In this document: positions 1-5,652 of the stretch, piece after piece
Layout of the letters: every line of letters starts with the position of its first letter
Position numbering within the stretch: position 1 is the stretch's first letter
NCBI GenBank assembly: GCA_002786505.1
Contig: PCTK01000176.1
Location: 1 to 7,969, forward strand
Direction: 5' to 3'
From: Nitrospinae bacterium CG22_combo_CG10-13_8_21_14_all_47_10
Lineage (GTDB): Bacteria; Nitrospinota; Nitrospinia; Nitrospinales; VA-1
Length of the DNA: 7,969 nucleotides
Made by a program: the position numbers and the translations under genes
Notes under the pieces: model-generated
What the model saw: the letters and a program-made list of their open reading frames with translations, nothing else
Database searches by the model: none
Told to the model about the DNA's origin: nothing

Positions 1-104
1 ACTTTATTCTGGTTGCAGGCCTCAAGGATAACTGTGCCTTCGGGGACAGAAACGTCTTTACCGTTAACTTTTATGTTACAGATTTTCTTTGGGACGGTAC
101 TCAT
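1..104 (-). CDS. N-terminus of a [2Fe-2S] ferredoxin-domain redox subunit (NuoG-like), cut by the window edge
   Basis: The minus strand reads ATG at 102-104 and gives 34 codons before the window ends. The peptide starts MSTVPKKICNIKVNGKDV and continues with VPEGTVILEACNQNK. This is the beta-hairpin start of a plant-type [2Fe-2S] ferredoxin fold: a short strand, NGK turn, 'VPEGT.ILEA' helix. It is typical of NuoG, HoxU, the FdsA-type formate dehydrogenase alpha subunit and iron hydrogenases. The iron-binding cysteines would lie beyond the edge, so the family member cannot be decided. The ATG shares one base with the nuoE stop (TAATG), so translation is probably coupled. NuoG is the likeliest call from the nuoE neighbour, but nuoF would normally sit between them. 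HoxU or a formate dehydrogenase subunit therefore remain open. Confidence 0.75.
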   Translation of the reverse strand, partial: MSTVPKKICNIKVNGKDVSVPEGTVILEACNQNK

Positions 105-649
105 TAAGCTGTGGCCTCCTCGGTTTCCAGCGTTTCGGCGTCGTGCTTGTATTCACCCAAAATAGCCAGTGTTTTTTCTGGGTCAATGGTTCCGTGGGTA
201 TCTTCACCAATAATGGCCATAGGCGCGGCCCCGCAGTTGCCAAGGCAAGAAGCGGTCTGCAAAGTAAATAGTTTTGAACTGTCTGTTTCACCGGGGCGAA
301 TATGATAACCGTCATGAATCTTGTCCCCGATGATGGGTGCTCCTTTTACGAAACAGGCCGTGCCATAGCAGAGTTTAATAATATATTTCCCCGGCTCTGT
401 AATGAGAAGTTGAGGGTAAAACGAGATCACTCCATAGAGCTGTGCTTTGCTTACATTGAGAGCCTCCATCACAAGTTCCATAGCTGGTGCTGGCAGGTAC
501 CGGTATACGTTCTGAATCTTCTGCAAGGTCGGAACAAGGTGACCACGCGAATTATCTGGAAGGTTTTTGATTATCTCTTCTACTGGGGCAAGATCAATCT
601 CTTCTTGTTCAGTGTCTTCAGTAGCTACTGGGGTCTCGTTAGTTTCCAT
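104..649 (-). CDS. nuoE: NADH-quinone oxidoreductase subunit E (24 kDa thioredoxin-like [2Fe-2S] subunit)
   Basis: This 181-residue protein is of the NuoE/HoxE family, the thioredoxin-like subunit holding the N1a [2Fe-2S] cluster beside the FMN subunit in the NADH-oxidising arm of complex I or a related NAD-linked enzyme. The four cluster cysteines are all present: C94 and C99 (CYGTAC), then C135 and C139 (CLGNC), with the family spacing C-x4-C-x35-C-x3-C. The helical N-terminal half has the expected 'VPTLQKIQNVYRYLP' and 'VISFYPQL' segments. About 20 acidic residues at the N-terminus and an acidic tail flank the core. The ATG at 647-649 is preceded by AAAGG (minus strand of 658-662) at good spacing. 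The stop overlaps the next gene by one base. The cytoplasmic location and electron-transfer role come from the family. Whether it serves complex I, a hydrogenase or a formate dehydrogenase is not settled. Confidence 0.93.
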   Translation of the reverse strand: METNETPVATEDTEQEEIDLAPVEEIIKNLPDNSRGHLVPTLQKIQNVYRYLPAPAMELVMEALNVSKAQLYGVISFYPQLLITEPGKYIIKLCYGTACFVKGAPIIGDKIHDGYHIRPGETDSSKLFTLQTASCLGNCGAAPMAIIGEDTHGTIDPEKTLAILGEYKHDAETLETEEATA

Positions 650-670
650 GGGATAAACCTTTACTGAATT

Positions 671-699
671 AATAAAATCAGCACTTTTTTGCTTAACAA
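671..699 (-). promoter_or_regulatory. Possible sigma70-type promoter for nuoE
   Basis: On the minus strand TTGTTA (694-699) and TTTATT (671-676) are separated by 17 bases. Each matches the sigma70 consensus at four of six positions. Initiation would fall near 664, leaving a short leader that contains the AAAGG ribosome site of nuoE. Matches of this quality are frequent in AT-rich DNA, so this is a candidate only. Confidence 0.3.
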
Positions 700-707
700 T
701 TTAGCAA
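689..707. promoter_or_regulatory. Operator-like near-palindrome over the nuoE -35 region
   Basis: TTGCTTAACAATTTAGCAA reads as a 19-base dyad: TTGCT pairs with AGCAA, one T-T mismatch follows, then AA pairs with TT around a three-base centre. It covers the candidate -35 box at 694-699, a position suited to a repressor or other dimeric regulator. No regulator is identified. Confidence 0.25.
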
Positions 708-726
708 GAAAATAACGGAGTTCAGG

Positions 727-756
727 AGGAAAATATAAGAATTTCCAGATTTTCCT
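727..756. repeat. Inverted repeat upstream of nuoE
   Basis: AGGAAAAT (727-734) and ATTTTCCT (749-756) are perfect reverse complements across a 14-base loop. The site lies about 80-107 bases upstream of the nuoE start. It is A/T-rich with a weak stem and no following U-tract on either strand, so a protein-binding site is as likely as an RNA hairpin. It could also be chance. Confidence 0.25.
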
Positions 757-837
757 TAAATATGCTTGTTACCCTGAATCCCGCTTGGAGGCCGAAGTAT
801 ATAAGTTCAAAGGATTTACTGTCAACTTATTTATTAA

Positions 838-865
838 TAAAGGCTTTGATCGGTTAACGCCTTTA
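838..865 (-). terminator. Possible intrinsic terminator of the amt-TPR operon
   Basis: AAAGGC (839-844) and GCCTTT (859-864) form a perfect 6-bp stem, 7 bp with the adjoining T-A pair, around a 14-base loop. Read on the minus strand the stem is followed by a U-rich tract (TTTATTAATAAAT). It lies about 130 bases beyond the stop of the TPR gene. The large loop and interrupted U-tract keep confidence modest. Confidence 0.4.
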
Positions 866-870
866 GTATT

Positions 871-893
871 AGGGGCCTGGAGGGCCTTTTTTT
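871..893 (+). terminator. Terminator-like hairpin facing the plus direction
   Basis: GGCC (874-877) pairs with GGCC (883-886) around TGGAG, extended by two G-T wobbles and an A-T pair, and runs into seven T residues (887-893). In the plus direction this has the form of a short intrinsic terminator. No plus-strand gene lies to its left in the window. If real, it would stop antisense transcription from the nuo side before the TPR gene. Confidence 0.3.
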
Positions 894-997
894 CAGCGCA
901 GATTAAAGGGGAAGTTGGGAAGTTGTGGAACGATTCAAAAGGGCGACACCATATTTGCGATAACGGGGTCAACGTGAGGTTGGATGGAAGTGCCTGG

Positions 998-3280
998 TCA
1001 CGGAACCAAAATGATATCAAGTTCAGGGGGGAACACTTCTTTGGCGGAAGCCGTTTCTTTTTCTAATTGTTTCTGTGTAAGCGCCAGTTTCTCAGAAGCC
1101 CCGGAATGGTTAGGGTTTAGTTGAAGAACTTTGCGATATTGGTCCTGCGCTTCCTGATAACGCTTGACCTTGCCAAACACCAGGCCCAGACCATAATAGG
1201 CATCGGTGTTTTCCGGGTTCAGATTTATGGCCTGTTTGAGTGGTGGTATGGCTTCGATAAAACGGTTCTCATCCATCAATACCCAGCCCAGATGGAACAA
1301 GGCTTTTTGGTGGTCAGGATTCAATGCCAGAATTTTTTTATATTGTTCTATGGCTTCCGGATTGCGTCCAAGAACTTCGTATATCATTCCGAGGTTGAAA
1401 TAGCCCGTTTGAAATTTCTGATTAGAGCGGATCGCTTCCCGGAACATTTTTATAGCCATCTCATAATCTTGTTGAAAAGTATATAGGGTTCCCAGCTTGT
1501 TGTAGGCATCGGTGAAGCTGGGCTCTATCCGTGTGGCCTGATTATAGGAGGAAATGGCCTCTGCAAACATTCCCAGTTCCTGATAGGTTTGACCCAGATG
1601 GTTGAAGGTTAGTGAAGAGTCTGGTTTTATCCGGGCGGCCTTTTGCAAAGGGACGATAGCCTCTTCCGGACGGTTCAAGCGGATTAATGTCAGTCCTAAA
1701 TAAAATTGTGCTTCAAAGGAATCCGGTTGCTCCTGAATGGCTTTTTCCAAATGTGGCAAAGCACTTTTAAACTGGTTCAGCTCAACCAGGTTTTTACCGG
1801 ACAAAAGCCCTACCTCTCCATAATCCGGGGCTAACTTTACCAGCTTGTTGAGGTAGTTCGTGGCTTCCTGGTAATTTCCAAGAATTGAGTTGAATTTTCC
1901 TAGTTGATAAAGTGTGTCTGGCTTATCAGGGTTCATTCGTAGAGCTTTTTGCAGAGACACGATGCCTTCTTCAAAATGTCCGAGATCCCCGTAGGTGACC
2001 CCCAACTGGTAATGGGTTTCCAACCGGTTGGGATTGATTTGCAAGGCATTCTTAAATTCTTCCAGGGCTTCTGCCTGAAGGTCCAGTTTTGCGTAATTCC
2101 ATCCCAGGTGAACGTGTCCTTCAATATGGTTCGGGTCGATATCCACAACTGTTTGAAAGTTCGCGATAGCTGACTTAAAGCGTTTGAAAGATTCATGGAT
2201 TTCACCCATATTAAAATATGCGTCCACATTTTTCGGGTCCAGAAAGACAACCTTTTTATATTGATCCAAGGCATTAACAGAATCTCCCAATTCCTCGTAC
2301 AACCAGCCCATATTGTAATGGGCTTCCGGGAATTCTTTATTCAATCGTGTAGCCTCCTGAAAGCTCTCAATGGCATTGCTCTTTCTGGCAAGGCGGGAAT
2401 AAGCAACCCCCAATTTGAAATGAGCTACCGGATTTCTAAAATCAATGCGGGCAAACTCGAGATAGGCGGGCAATGCCTTATCATGTTCGCCCAAATTCTG
2501 GTAGGCGGCCCCCAAACGTTCGTAGGAGTCCGCATATCCTGGATTGATGGTGATGGCATTTTTTAAGGGCTCAATGGCATCTTTATTGCGATTGGCATTG
2601 ATGTAGGCGCGGCCTATGCCTATATAAGCCTCAAAATAATTAGGGCTCAGTCTCAAGGTATCTCTAAAAGCCTGTATGGCTTGGTCATATTTGTTTTGCC
2701 GGGAATGGCTGAGGCCCATTTGGAAATAGGCATCTGGGTAAATGGGAGAAATTTCCAGCACACGGGTGAATTGTTTAATGGCTTCAAAGTGTTCATTCAG
2801 AGCGGCATAAACCTTTCCCAAGGTAAAGTGCCCCGCGACCATTTTGGGATTTGCCTTCAAGGCTGTTTTGAGGGGAACCAGAGCTTTTTCATATTCTTCC
2901 AGTTGGGCATAACTCCAACCCAGGCCGAATTGCGCTTCTGAGTAATTGGGGCCCAGGCGGGTCGCCTCTGTGAATGCATCAACGGCCTCTTCATACCTTG
3001 CTAAAGCACCATAACTGGAACCCAGGCCATTATGGGCGGCCGCGAACAGAGGTTCCAATTCTATGGTTTTCTGATATTCCTCTATAGCTTTATCATAAAG
3101 GCCCATCGTGTAGTAAGCCTGGCCCAGGCCGAAATGGGGAGCGTAGTCTTTAGGGTCGGCTTCTGCAGTTTTTTTAAGTGTTTCAAGGGTGTCCTCTTTT
3201 GCCAGAGCAAGAGTTGCTGGCGTACAGAAACTCAATATCAAAAAATACGCGAAAAGCTTTTTTAATGCATAGTTACTCAT
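998..3280 (-). CDS. Secreted TPR solenoid protein, 20 gapless TPR repeats, coupled to amt
   Basis: This 760-residue protein has three parts. Residues 1-27 form a Sec signal peptide (basic KK at 7-8, hydrophobic core, cleavage likely after A25-L-A27). Residues 42-721 are exactly twenty 34-residue tetratricopeptide repeats with no insertion or deletion. Residues 722-760 hold a half-repeat and a tail ending in PPELDIILVP. In the register used, Pro at 2, Gly at 12, aromatic at 15, Ala at 24, aromatic or Leu at 28 and Ala at 31 recur. No catalytic domain is fused, so a protein-binding scaffold acting outside the cytoplasm is inferred. The cysteine at 19 sits in SFC, a poor lipobox, so a lipoprotein is unlikely. 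The ATG at 3278-3280 overlaps the amt stop in ATGA, with AGCAGG (minus strand) just upstream. The partner or ligand cannot be read from sequence. Confidence 0.9.
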   Translation of the reverse strand: MSNYALKKLFAYFLILSFCTPATLALAKEDTLETLKKTAEADPKDYAPHFGLGQAYYTMGLYDKAIEEYQKTIELEPLFAAAHNGLGSSYGALARYEEAVDAFTEATRLGPNYSEAQFGLGWSYAQLEEYEKALVPLKTALKANPKMVAGHFTLGKVYAALNEHFEAIKQFTRVLEISPIYPDAYFQMGLSHSRQNKYDQAIQAFRDTLRLSPNYFEAYIGIGRAYINANRNKDAIEPLKNAITINPGYADSYERLGAAYQNLGEHDKALPAYLEFARIDFRNPVAHFKLGVAYSRLARKSNAIESFQEATRLNKEFPEAHYNMGWLYEELGDSVNALDQYKKVVFLDPKNVDAYFNMGEIHESFKRFKSAIANFQTVVDIDPNHIEGHVHLGWNYAKLDLQAEALEEFKNALQINPNRLETHYQLGVTYGDLGHFEEGIVSLQKALRMNPDKPDTLYQLGKFNSILGNYQEATNYLNKLVKLAPDYGEVGLLSGKNLVELNQFKSALPHLEKAIQEQPDSFEAQFYLGLTLIRLNRPEEAIVPLQKAARIKPDSSLTFNHLGQTYQELGMFAEAISSYNQATRIEPSFTDAYNKLGTLYTFQQDYEMAIKMFREAIRSNQKFQTGYFNLGMIYEVLGRNPEAIEQYKKILALNPDHQKALFHLGWVLMDENRFIEAIPPLKQAINLNPENTDAYYGLGLVFGKVKRYQEAQDQYRKVLQLNPNHSGASEKLALTQKQLEKETASAKEVFPPELDIILVP
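1118..3157 (-). repeat. Tandem array of twenty 102-bp TPR-coding units
   Basis: The TPR-coding part is an unbroken run of 20 units of 102 bases, each one 34-residue repeat. Units are diverged at both DNA and protein level, so it is an old array kept in frame by structure, not a recent expansion. Most units begin with an Asn-Pro, Asp-Pro, Ser-Pro or Glu-Pro pair. Units 8 (DF), 9 (NK) and 18 (NQ) lack the proline, which may mark bends or surface differences in the superhelix. Confidence 0.9.
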
Positions 3281-4512
3281 AAAAACCTGCTGGTAGCATC
3301 TTCCGGATGAGATTCAATATTATGGATGGCAAGATCCGATCCTTTTTGTTCGCTGTCCTTATCAAGGCGGATCCCGACTGTTTTATCCAGTATTGTATAG
3401 ACAGCAAAACCAAAGCTCAAAGCCACTACTATGGCAAAAAGTGTCCCGATCAGTTGCGCCACAAAGCTGACCTGACCCAAGCCTCCCAACGCTTCCTGAC
3501 CAAAGATTCCACAGGCGATTCCTCCCCATGAACCTGCGATCCCGTGCAAAGGCCAAACCCCAAGAACATCATCGAGCTTTAACTTTTCCTGTTCCCATGT
3601 GAAACCTTTAACAAAAATAATGCCGGCTAACGCGCCAATGGCCAGAGCGCCGAATGGGTGAACCTGATCGGAACCAGCACAAATGGCAACGAGTCCTGCC
3701 AAGGCTCCATTGTGTATGAAACCGGGGTCATTTTTAGAAATCAGCAATGCGGCAATAATTCCCCCAGCCATGGCAAATAGCGAGTTGATAGCCACCAGGC
3801 CCGAAATTCCCTGCAAGGTTGCGGCAGACATTACATTAAACCCAAACCAGCCTACACAGAGCATCCAGCTTCCCAGTGCCATGAATGGAACACTGCTAAT
3901 GGGGATAGGGCGACTGCGGCCTTGGGAATCCCATCTTCCAAAACGGGGGCCGAGTACAATAACTGCTGTCAAGGCGATCCAGCCTCCCATGGAATGGACG
4001 ACGACAGATCCCGCATAGTCATGAAAAGGAACTCCGCCGGTCAGTTCGGCCAGCCAGGAACCTTCTTGCCCGAGCAATGAGATTTTCCCCCAAACCATAC
4101 CTTCAAATAAAGGATAAGTGATGCCGACAAAAATACCGGCGGCTAAAGCCTGGGTCCAGAACTTGGATCGCTCGGCAATGCCTCCGGAAATGATGGCTGG
4201 GATAGCGGCGGCAAACGTCAACAAAAAGAAAAAATGAACCAGTTCATAGCCCTGGTTTTCTGCCAGTAATTGGTCGGCGGGCTGAAACAAGAAAATTCCG
4301 TAAGCAATTCCGTAGCCAATGGTGAAATAGATCAGGGTTGAGATGGCGAAATCCACCAGAATCTTGACCAGCGCATTGACCTGGTTTTTTTTTCGCACGG
4401 TTCCGACCTCAAGAAAGGCAAACCCTCCGTGCATGGCAAATACCATTACCGCGCCCAGCATCATAAACAGAACATCACCACTGCTTGCAAGTGAGCTAAA
4501 ATCTTTTTCCAT
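3277..4512 (-). CDS. amt: Ammonium transporter, AmtB/MEP family
   Basis: This 411-residue membrane channel of the Amt/MEP family conducts ammonium or ammonia across the inner membrane, usually as a trimer with 11 helices per subunit. Functional positions known from E. coli AmtB are present: gate phenylalanines F100 and F225, W141 (MVWG), D165 (HDYAGS), S229 and the twin histidines H173 (VVHS) and H323 (PLHG). The signature 'DVLGV.PLHGIAG' is intact. At the pore segment it reads GFNVMSA where AmtB has GFNAGSA, a Gly to Met change beside S229. There is no separate N-terminal signal peptide, unlike E. coli AmtB. The cytoplasmic tail (about 375-411) is long enough to meet a PII protein, but no glnK is adjacent. 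A GGGGA ribosome site lies 7 bases before the ATG. The downstream TPR gene overlaps by 4 bases. Confidence 0.96.
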   Translation of the reverse strand: MEKDFSSLASSGDVLFMMLGAVMVFAMHGGFAFLEVGTVRKKNQVNALVKILVDFAISTLIYFTIGYGIAYGIFLFQPADQLLAENQGYELVHFFFLLTFAAAIPAIISGGIAERSKFWTQALAAGIFVGITYPLFEGMVWGKISLLGQEGSWLAELTGGVPFHDYAGSVVVHSMGGWIALTAVIVLGPRFGRWDSQGRSRPIPISSVPFMALGSWMLCVGWFGFNVMSAATLQGISGLVAINSLFAMAGGIIAALLISKNDPGFIHNGALAGLVAICAGSDQVHPFGALAIGALAGIIFVKGFTWEQEKLKLDDVLGVWPLHGIAGSWGGIACGIFGQEALGGLGQVSFVAQLIGTLFAIVVALSFGFAVYTILDKTVGIRLDKDSEQKGSDLAIHNIESHPEDATSRFL

Positions 4513-4564
4513 TAACTTTTCCCCATTTCAGGATTATTGAATTTGGTTGTTCATCACTTTATCC
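4513..4564 (-). promoter_or_regulatory. Short leader between the palindromic element and amt
   Basis: These 52 bases contain the amt ribosome site (GGGGA on the minus strand near 4520-4524). I see no good sigma70 pair here and no sigma54 (TGGC-TTGC) box. The amt promoter must therefore lie inside or upstream of the palindromic element, or be too weak to recognise. Confidence 0.4.
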
Positions 4565-4571
4565 TTTTTGA
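4565..4571. repeat. Left copy of flanking 7-bp direct repeat
   Basis: TTTTTGA here recurs at 4741-4747, directly outside the two inverted ends of the 4572-4740 element. This is the expected form of a target-site duplication. With neighbouring bases the identity extends to TCCTTTTTGAGG on both sides (4562-4573 and 4738-4749), partly because element bases happen to match. Confidence 0.55.
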
Positions 4572-4740
4572 GGAGCCCTTTGCGTAAGTCGGAAAAGCTG
4601 GAAAGCGAGATGCTTCGACATACCCCTTCGGGCAAGAAGGCAAAGGTCAAATATCACTAGCTCAGCATGACGAGAAAGAGCCATTTTGTCATTCTGAGGA
4701 ACAACGTGACGAAGAATCTCGGGGTTGTGCAAAGGTCTCC
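4572..4740. mobile_element. MITE-like palindromic element, non-coding, 169 bp
   Basis: The ends are inverted repeats: GGAGCCCTTTGC at 4572-4583 and, read on the minus strand, GGAGACCTTTGC at 4729-4740, matching at 11 of 12. A 7-bp direct repeat flanks them. Inside, GAGATGCTTCG (4607-4617) faces CGAAGAATCTC (4710-4720), and CTCAGCATGAC (4661-4671) faces GTCATTCTGAG (4688-4698), each matching 10 of 11 as reverse complements. Short motifs of this kind (CATTCTGAG..CGAAGAATCTC) recur as interspersed repeats in many environmental bacterial genomes, as I recall. The left arm is about 40 bases longer than the right between its two blocks and has its own hairpin (CCTTC/GAAGG, 4625-4640). There is no transposase gene, so it would depend on one elsewhere. 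It lies directly upstream of amt. Confidence 0.6.
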
Positions 4741-4747
4741 TTTTTGA
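4741..4747. repeat. Right copy of flanking 7-bp direct repeat
   Basis: TTTTTGA matches the copy at 4565-4571 and abuts the right inverted end of the palindromic element. It is consistent with a target-site duplication left by insertion. Confidence 0.55.
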
Positions 4748-4970
4748 GGGGGCGAACCCGTTTTAAGGGTGCAAAATTAATTTAATAATTAATGATTTAT
4801 CGACTTGTTAGCCCCATAGCAAAAGGAAAAACTTTAAATACGAGTACATTCGGGTAAACTATAGCTAGTCGTTCTACCAAAATAAACAAAATTAAGCTTC
4901 AGGGTTTTAATTTTCTAAAGAATAAGGTACCCAAAAAATACTTATTATAAATAAAATCAATAAATTATAT
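4748..4970. other. AT-rich intergenic stretch, no gene seen
   Basis: This gap between the palindromic element and the lipoprotein gene is strongly A/T-rich and has stop codons in all frames at short spacing. It contains a small ACCC/GGGT hairpin (about 4757-4771) and an ATTAAT-rich palindromic run near 4777-4795. A minus-strand TTGCTA (4817-4822), with a GATAAA-like box 15 bases on, is a poor promoter candidate for amt. If used, it would place the whole palindromic element in the amt leader RNA. Confidence 0.5.
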
Positions 4971-5001
4971 GAGTATCGGGGTAGAAAACGGCCGGTTACT
5001 C
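4971..5001 (-). terminator. Possible terminator at the end of the lipoprotein gene
   Basis: GAGTA (4971-4975) pairs with TACTC (4997-5001), with CGG/CCG pairing further in after mismatches. On the minus strand the hairpin is followed by an A/T-rich tract with several U runs (ATATAATTTATT and on). The stop codon of the lipoprotein gene lies inside the stem. The imperfect stem keeps confidence low. Confidence 0.33.
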
Positions 5002-5586
5002 GGCAAGGCAGGCGATTAGGGAAGTGTCGCTAAAAATTTGGCCCATTACCTCCGAAAGGCTATTATTCAACAAACTCTCATTTGGGAAGCTGGCAGGGCT
5101 GATGTTAGATCGGGTTTTTCGTGATGTAAAATTTTTGCTGAATCTTTTTTTTCTGTTTTCGCAGATGGCTTTAATACTGGTTTTGACCTGAATGTTTATT
5201 TTTGGAGGGTTTTCCTGATAGCGGCTTTTTATATCTAATATCTCAATTTTTAAAGCTCTTTCGGATACTTGACTGTAAATTTTAGGATAAAAACCCAACA
5301 TTGTTAATCCCTGCCGGACTCGGGTGGTAAAAATATCTTTCAAGTCTCCTTGGGAGATGACTGTAAACTTCCGCACATTAAATCCACCCTGCCACCTGGA
5401 AATAATGTTGCTGGGGCGGGTATCAACAACTTTGACTGCGACTGGAAGTCCATTACCCATATCGGAACTGTGAATGGGAATGGAAGGATCAATGAGAACC
5501 TGATGATTTTTCGCGCACCCGGAGGAAATAACAAAAAGAGCTAATAAATAGGCGGCATTAAGTATTTTCAAGGCTATTCGCTTCAT
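4996..5586 (-). CDS. YajG-like putative outer-membrane lipoprotein
   Basis: This 196-residue protein carries a type II signal peptide: basic MKR, a hydrophobic core, then ISSGC with C24 as the likely lipidated cysteine, followed by A-K-N. The mature part resembles the YajG family of uncharacterised lipoproteins. It has 'LPVAVKVVDTRP' (47-58), a Gly-Gly turn (67-68), then a helix 'LKDIFTTRVRQGLTMLGF' (82-99) and a strand 'ALKIEILDIK'. The function of that family is not known. Absence of D or S-type retention exceptions at +2 (Ala) suggests the outer membrane, if the organism follows the E. coli rule. Residues 144-160 are unusually Lys/Arg-rich (NRKKRF, SRKTR). No strong ribosome site is seen before the ATG. 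It diverges from the signalling cluster, with a 66-base gap, and shares no operon with amt. Confidence 0.72.
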   Translation of the reverse strand: MKRIALKILNAAYLLALFVISSGCAKNHQVLIDPSIPIHSSDMGNGLPVAVKVVDTRPSNIISRWQGGFNVRKFTVISQGDLKDIFTTRVRQGLTMLGFYPKIYSQVSERALKIEILDIKSRYQENPPKINIQVKTSIKAICENRKKRFSKNFTSRKTRSNISPASFPNESLLNNSLSEVMGQIFSDTSLIACLAE

Positions 5587-5592
5587 TTAGGA

Positions 5593-5621
5593 TTGAAATT
5601 GAATTGAACGGCTCTTATTGT
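5593..5621 (+). promoter_or_regulatory. Possible promoter of the signalling cluster
   Basis: TTGAAA (5593-5598) and TATTGT (5616-5621) are 17 bases apart in the 66-base divergent gap. A second pair, TTGAAC (5604-5609) and TATCTA (5626-5631), has a 16-base spacer. One may serve the plus-strand genes, and the same gap must also hold the leftward lipoprotein promoter. Both pairs are consensus-like but unproven. Confidence 0.35.
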
Positions 5622-5652
5622 AATTTATCTAACCTGCGGAATTAAGTTTAAA

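Larger units (their letters stand above)
650..997. other. Intergenic region between nuoE and the TPR gene, no gene seen
   Basis: No convincing coding frame or tRNA-like fold was found in this 348-base gap. The only plus-strand reading frame of note starts at a TTG at 785 and runs into the 3' end of the TPR gene without a recognisable domain. The gap holds the nuoE promoter candidate, two inverted repeats and two terminator-like hairpins described separately. It separates two transcription units that both run leftward. Confidence 0.7.

Noticed and set aside
650..997. A tRNA or small structured RNA in the nuoE upstream gap
   Set aside because: No T-loop signature or cloverleaf-like pairing was found. 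Only short isolated hairpins are visible.
785..1066. A 93-codon plus-strand frame overlapping the TPR gene end
   Set aside because: It starts with TTG, has no recognisable domain, and its second part is antisense to the well-supported TPR gene. It also contains a terminator-like hairpin.
1121..2566. Several plus-strand frames of 65-123 codons and a minus-strand frame at 1933-2274 inside the TPR gene
   Set aside because: They are alternate-frame readings of the repeat array. The TPR frame has a signal peptide and 20 perfect repeats, and none of the others shows a domain.
1118..3157. Regular 102-bp periodicity considered as a CRISPR or DNA tandem repeat
   Set aside because: The periodicity comes from TPR-coding units that are diverged at DNA level. 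There are no identical repeats separated by unique spacers.
3220..3228. Cysteine in the TPR signal peptide (LSFC) as a lipobox
   Set aside because: Phenylalanine at the position before the cysteine does not fit the lipobox, while a good AxA signal peptidase I site follows at residues 25-27.
4513..4995. A sigma54 (NtrC-type) promoter for amt
   Set aside because: I searched the minus strand for a TGGC-N8-TTGC type pair and found none of acceptable quality.
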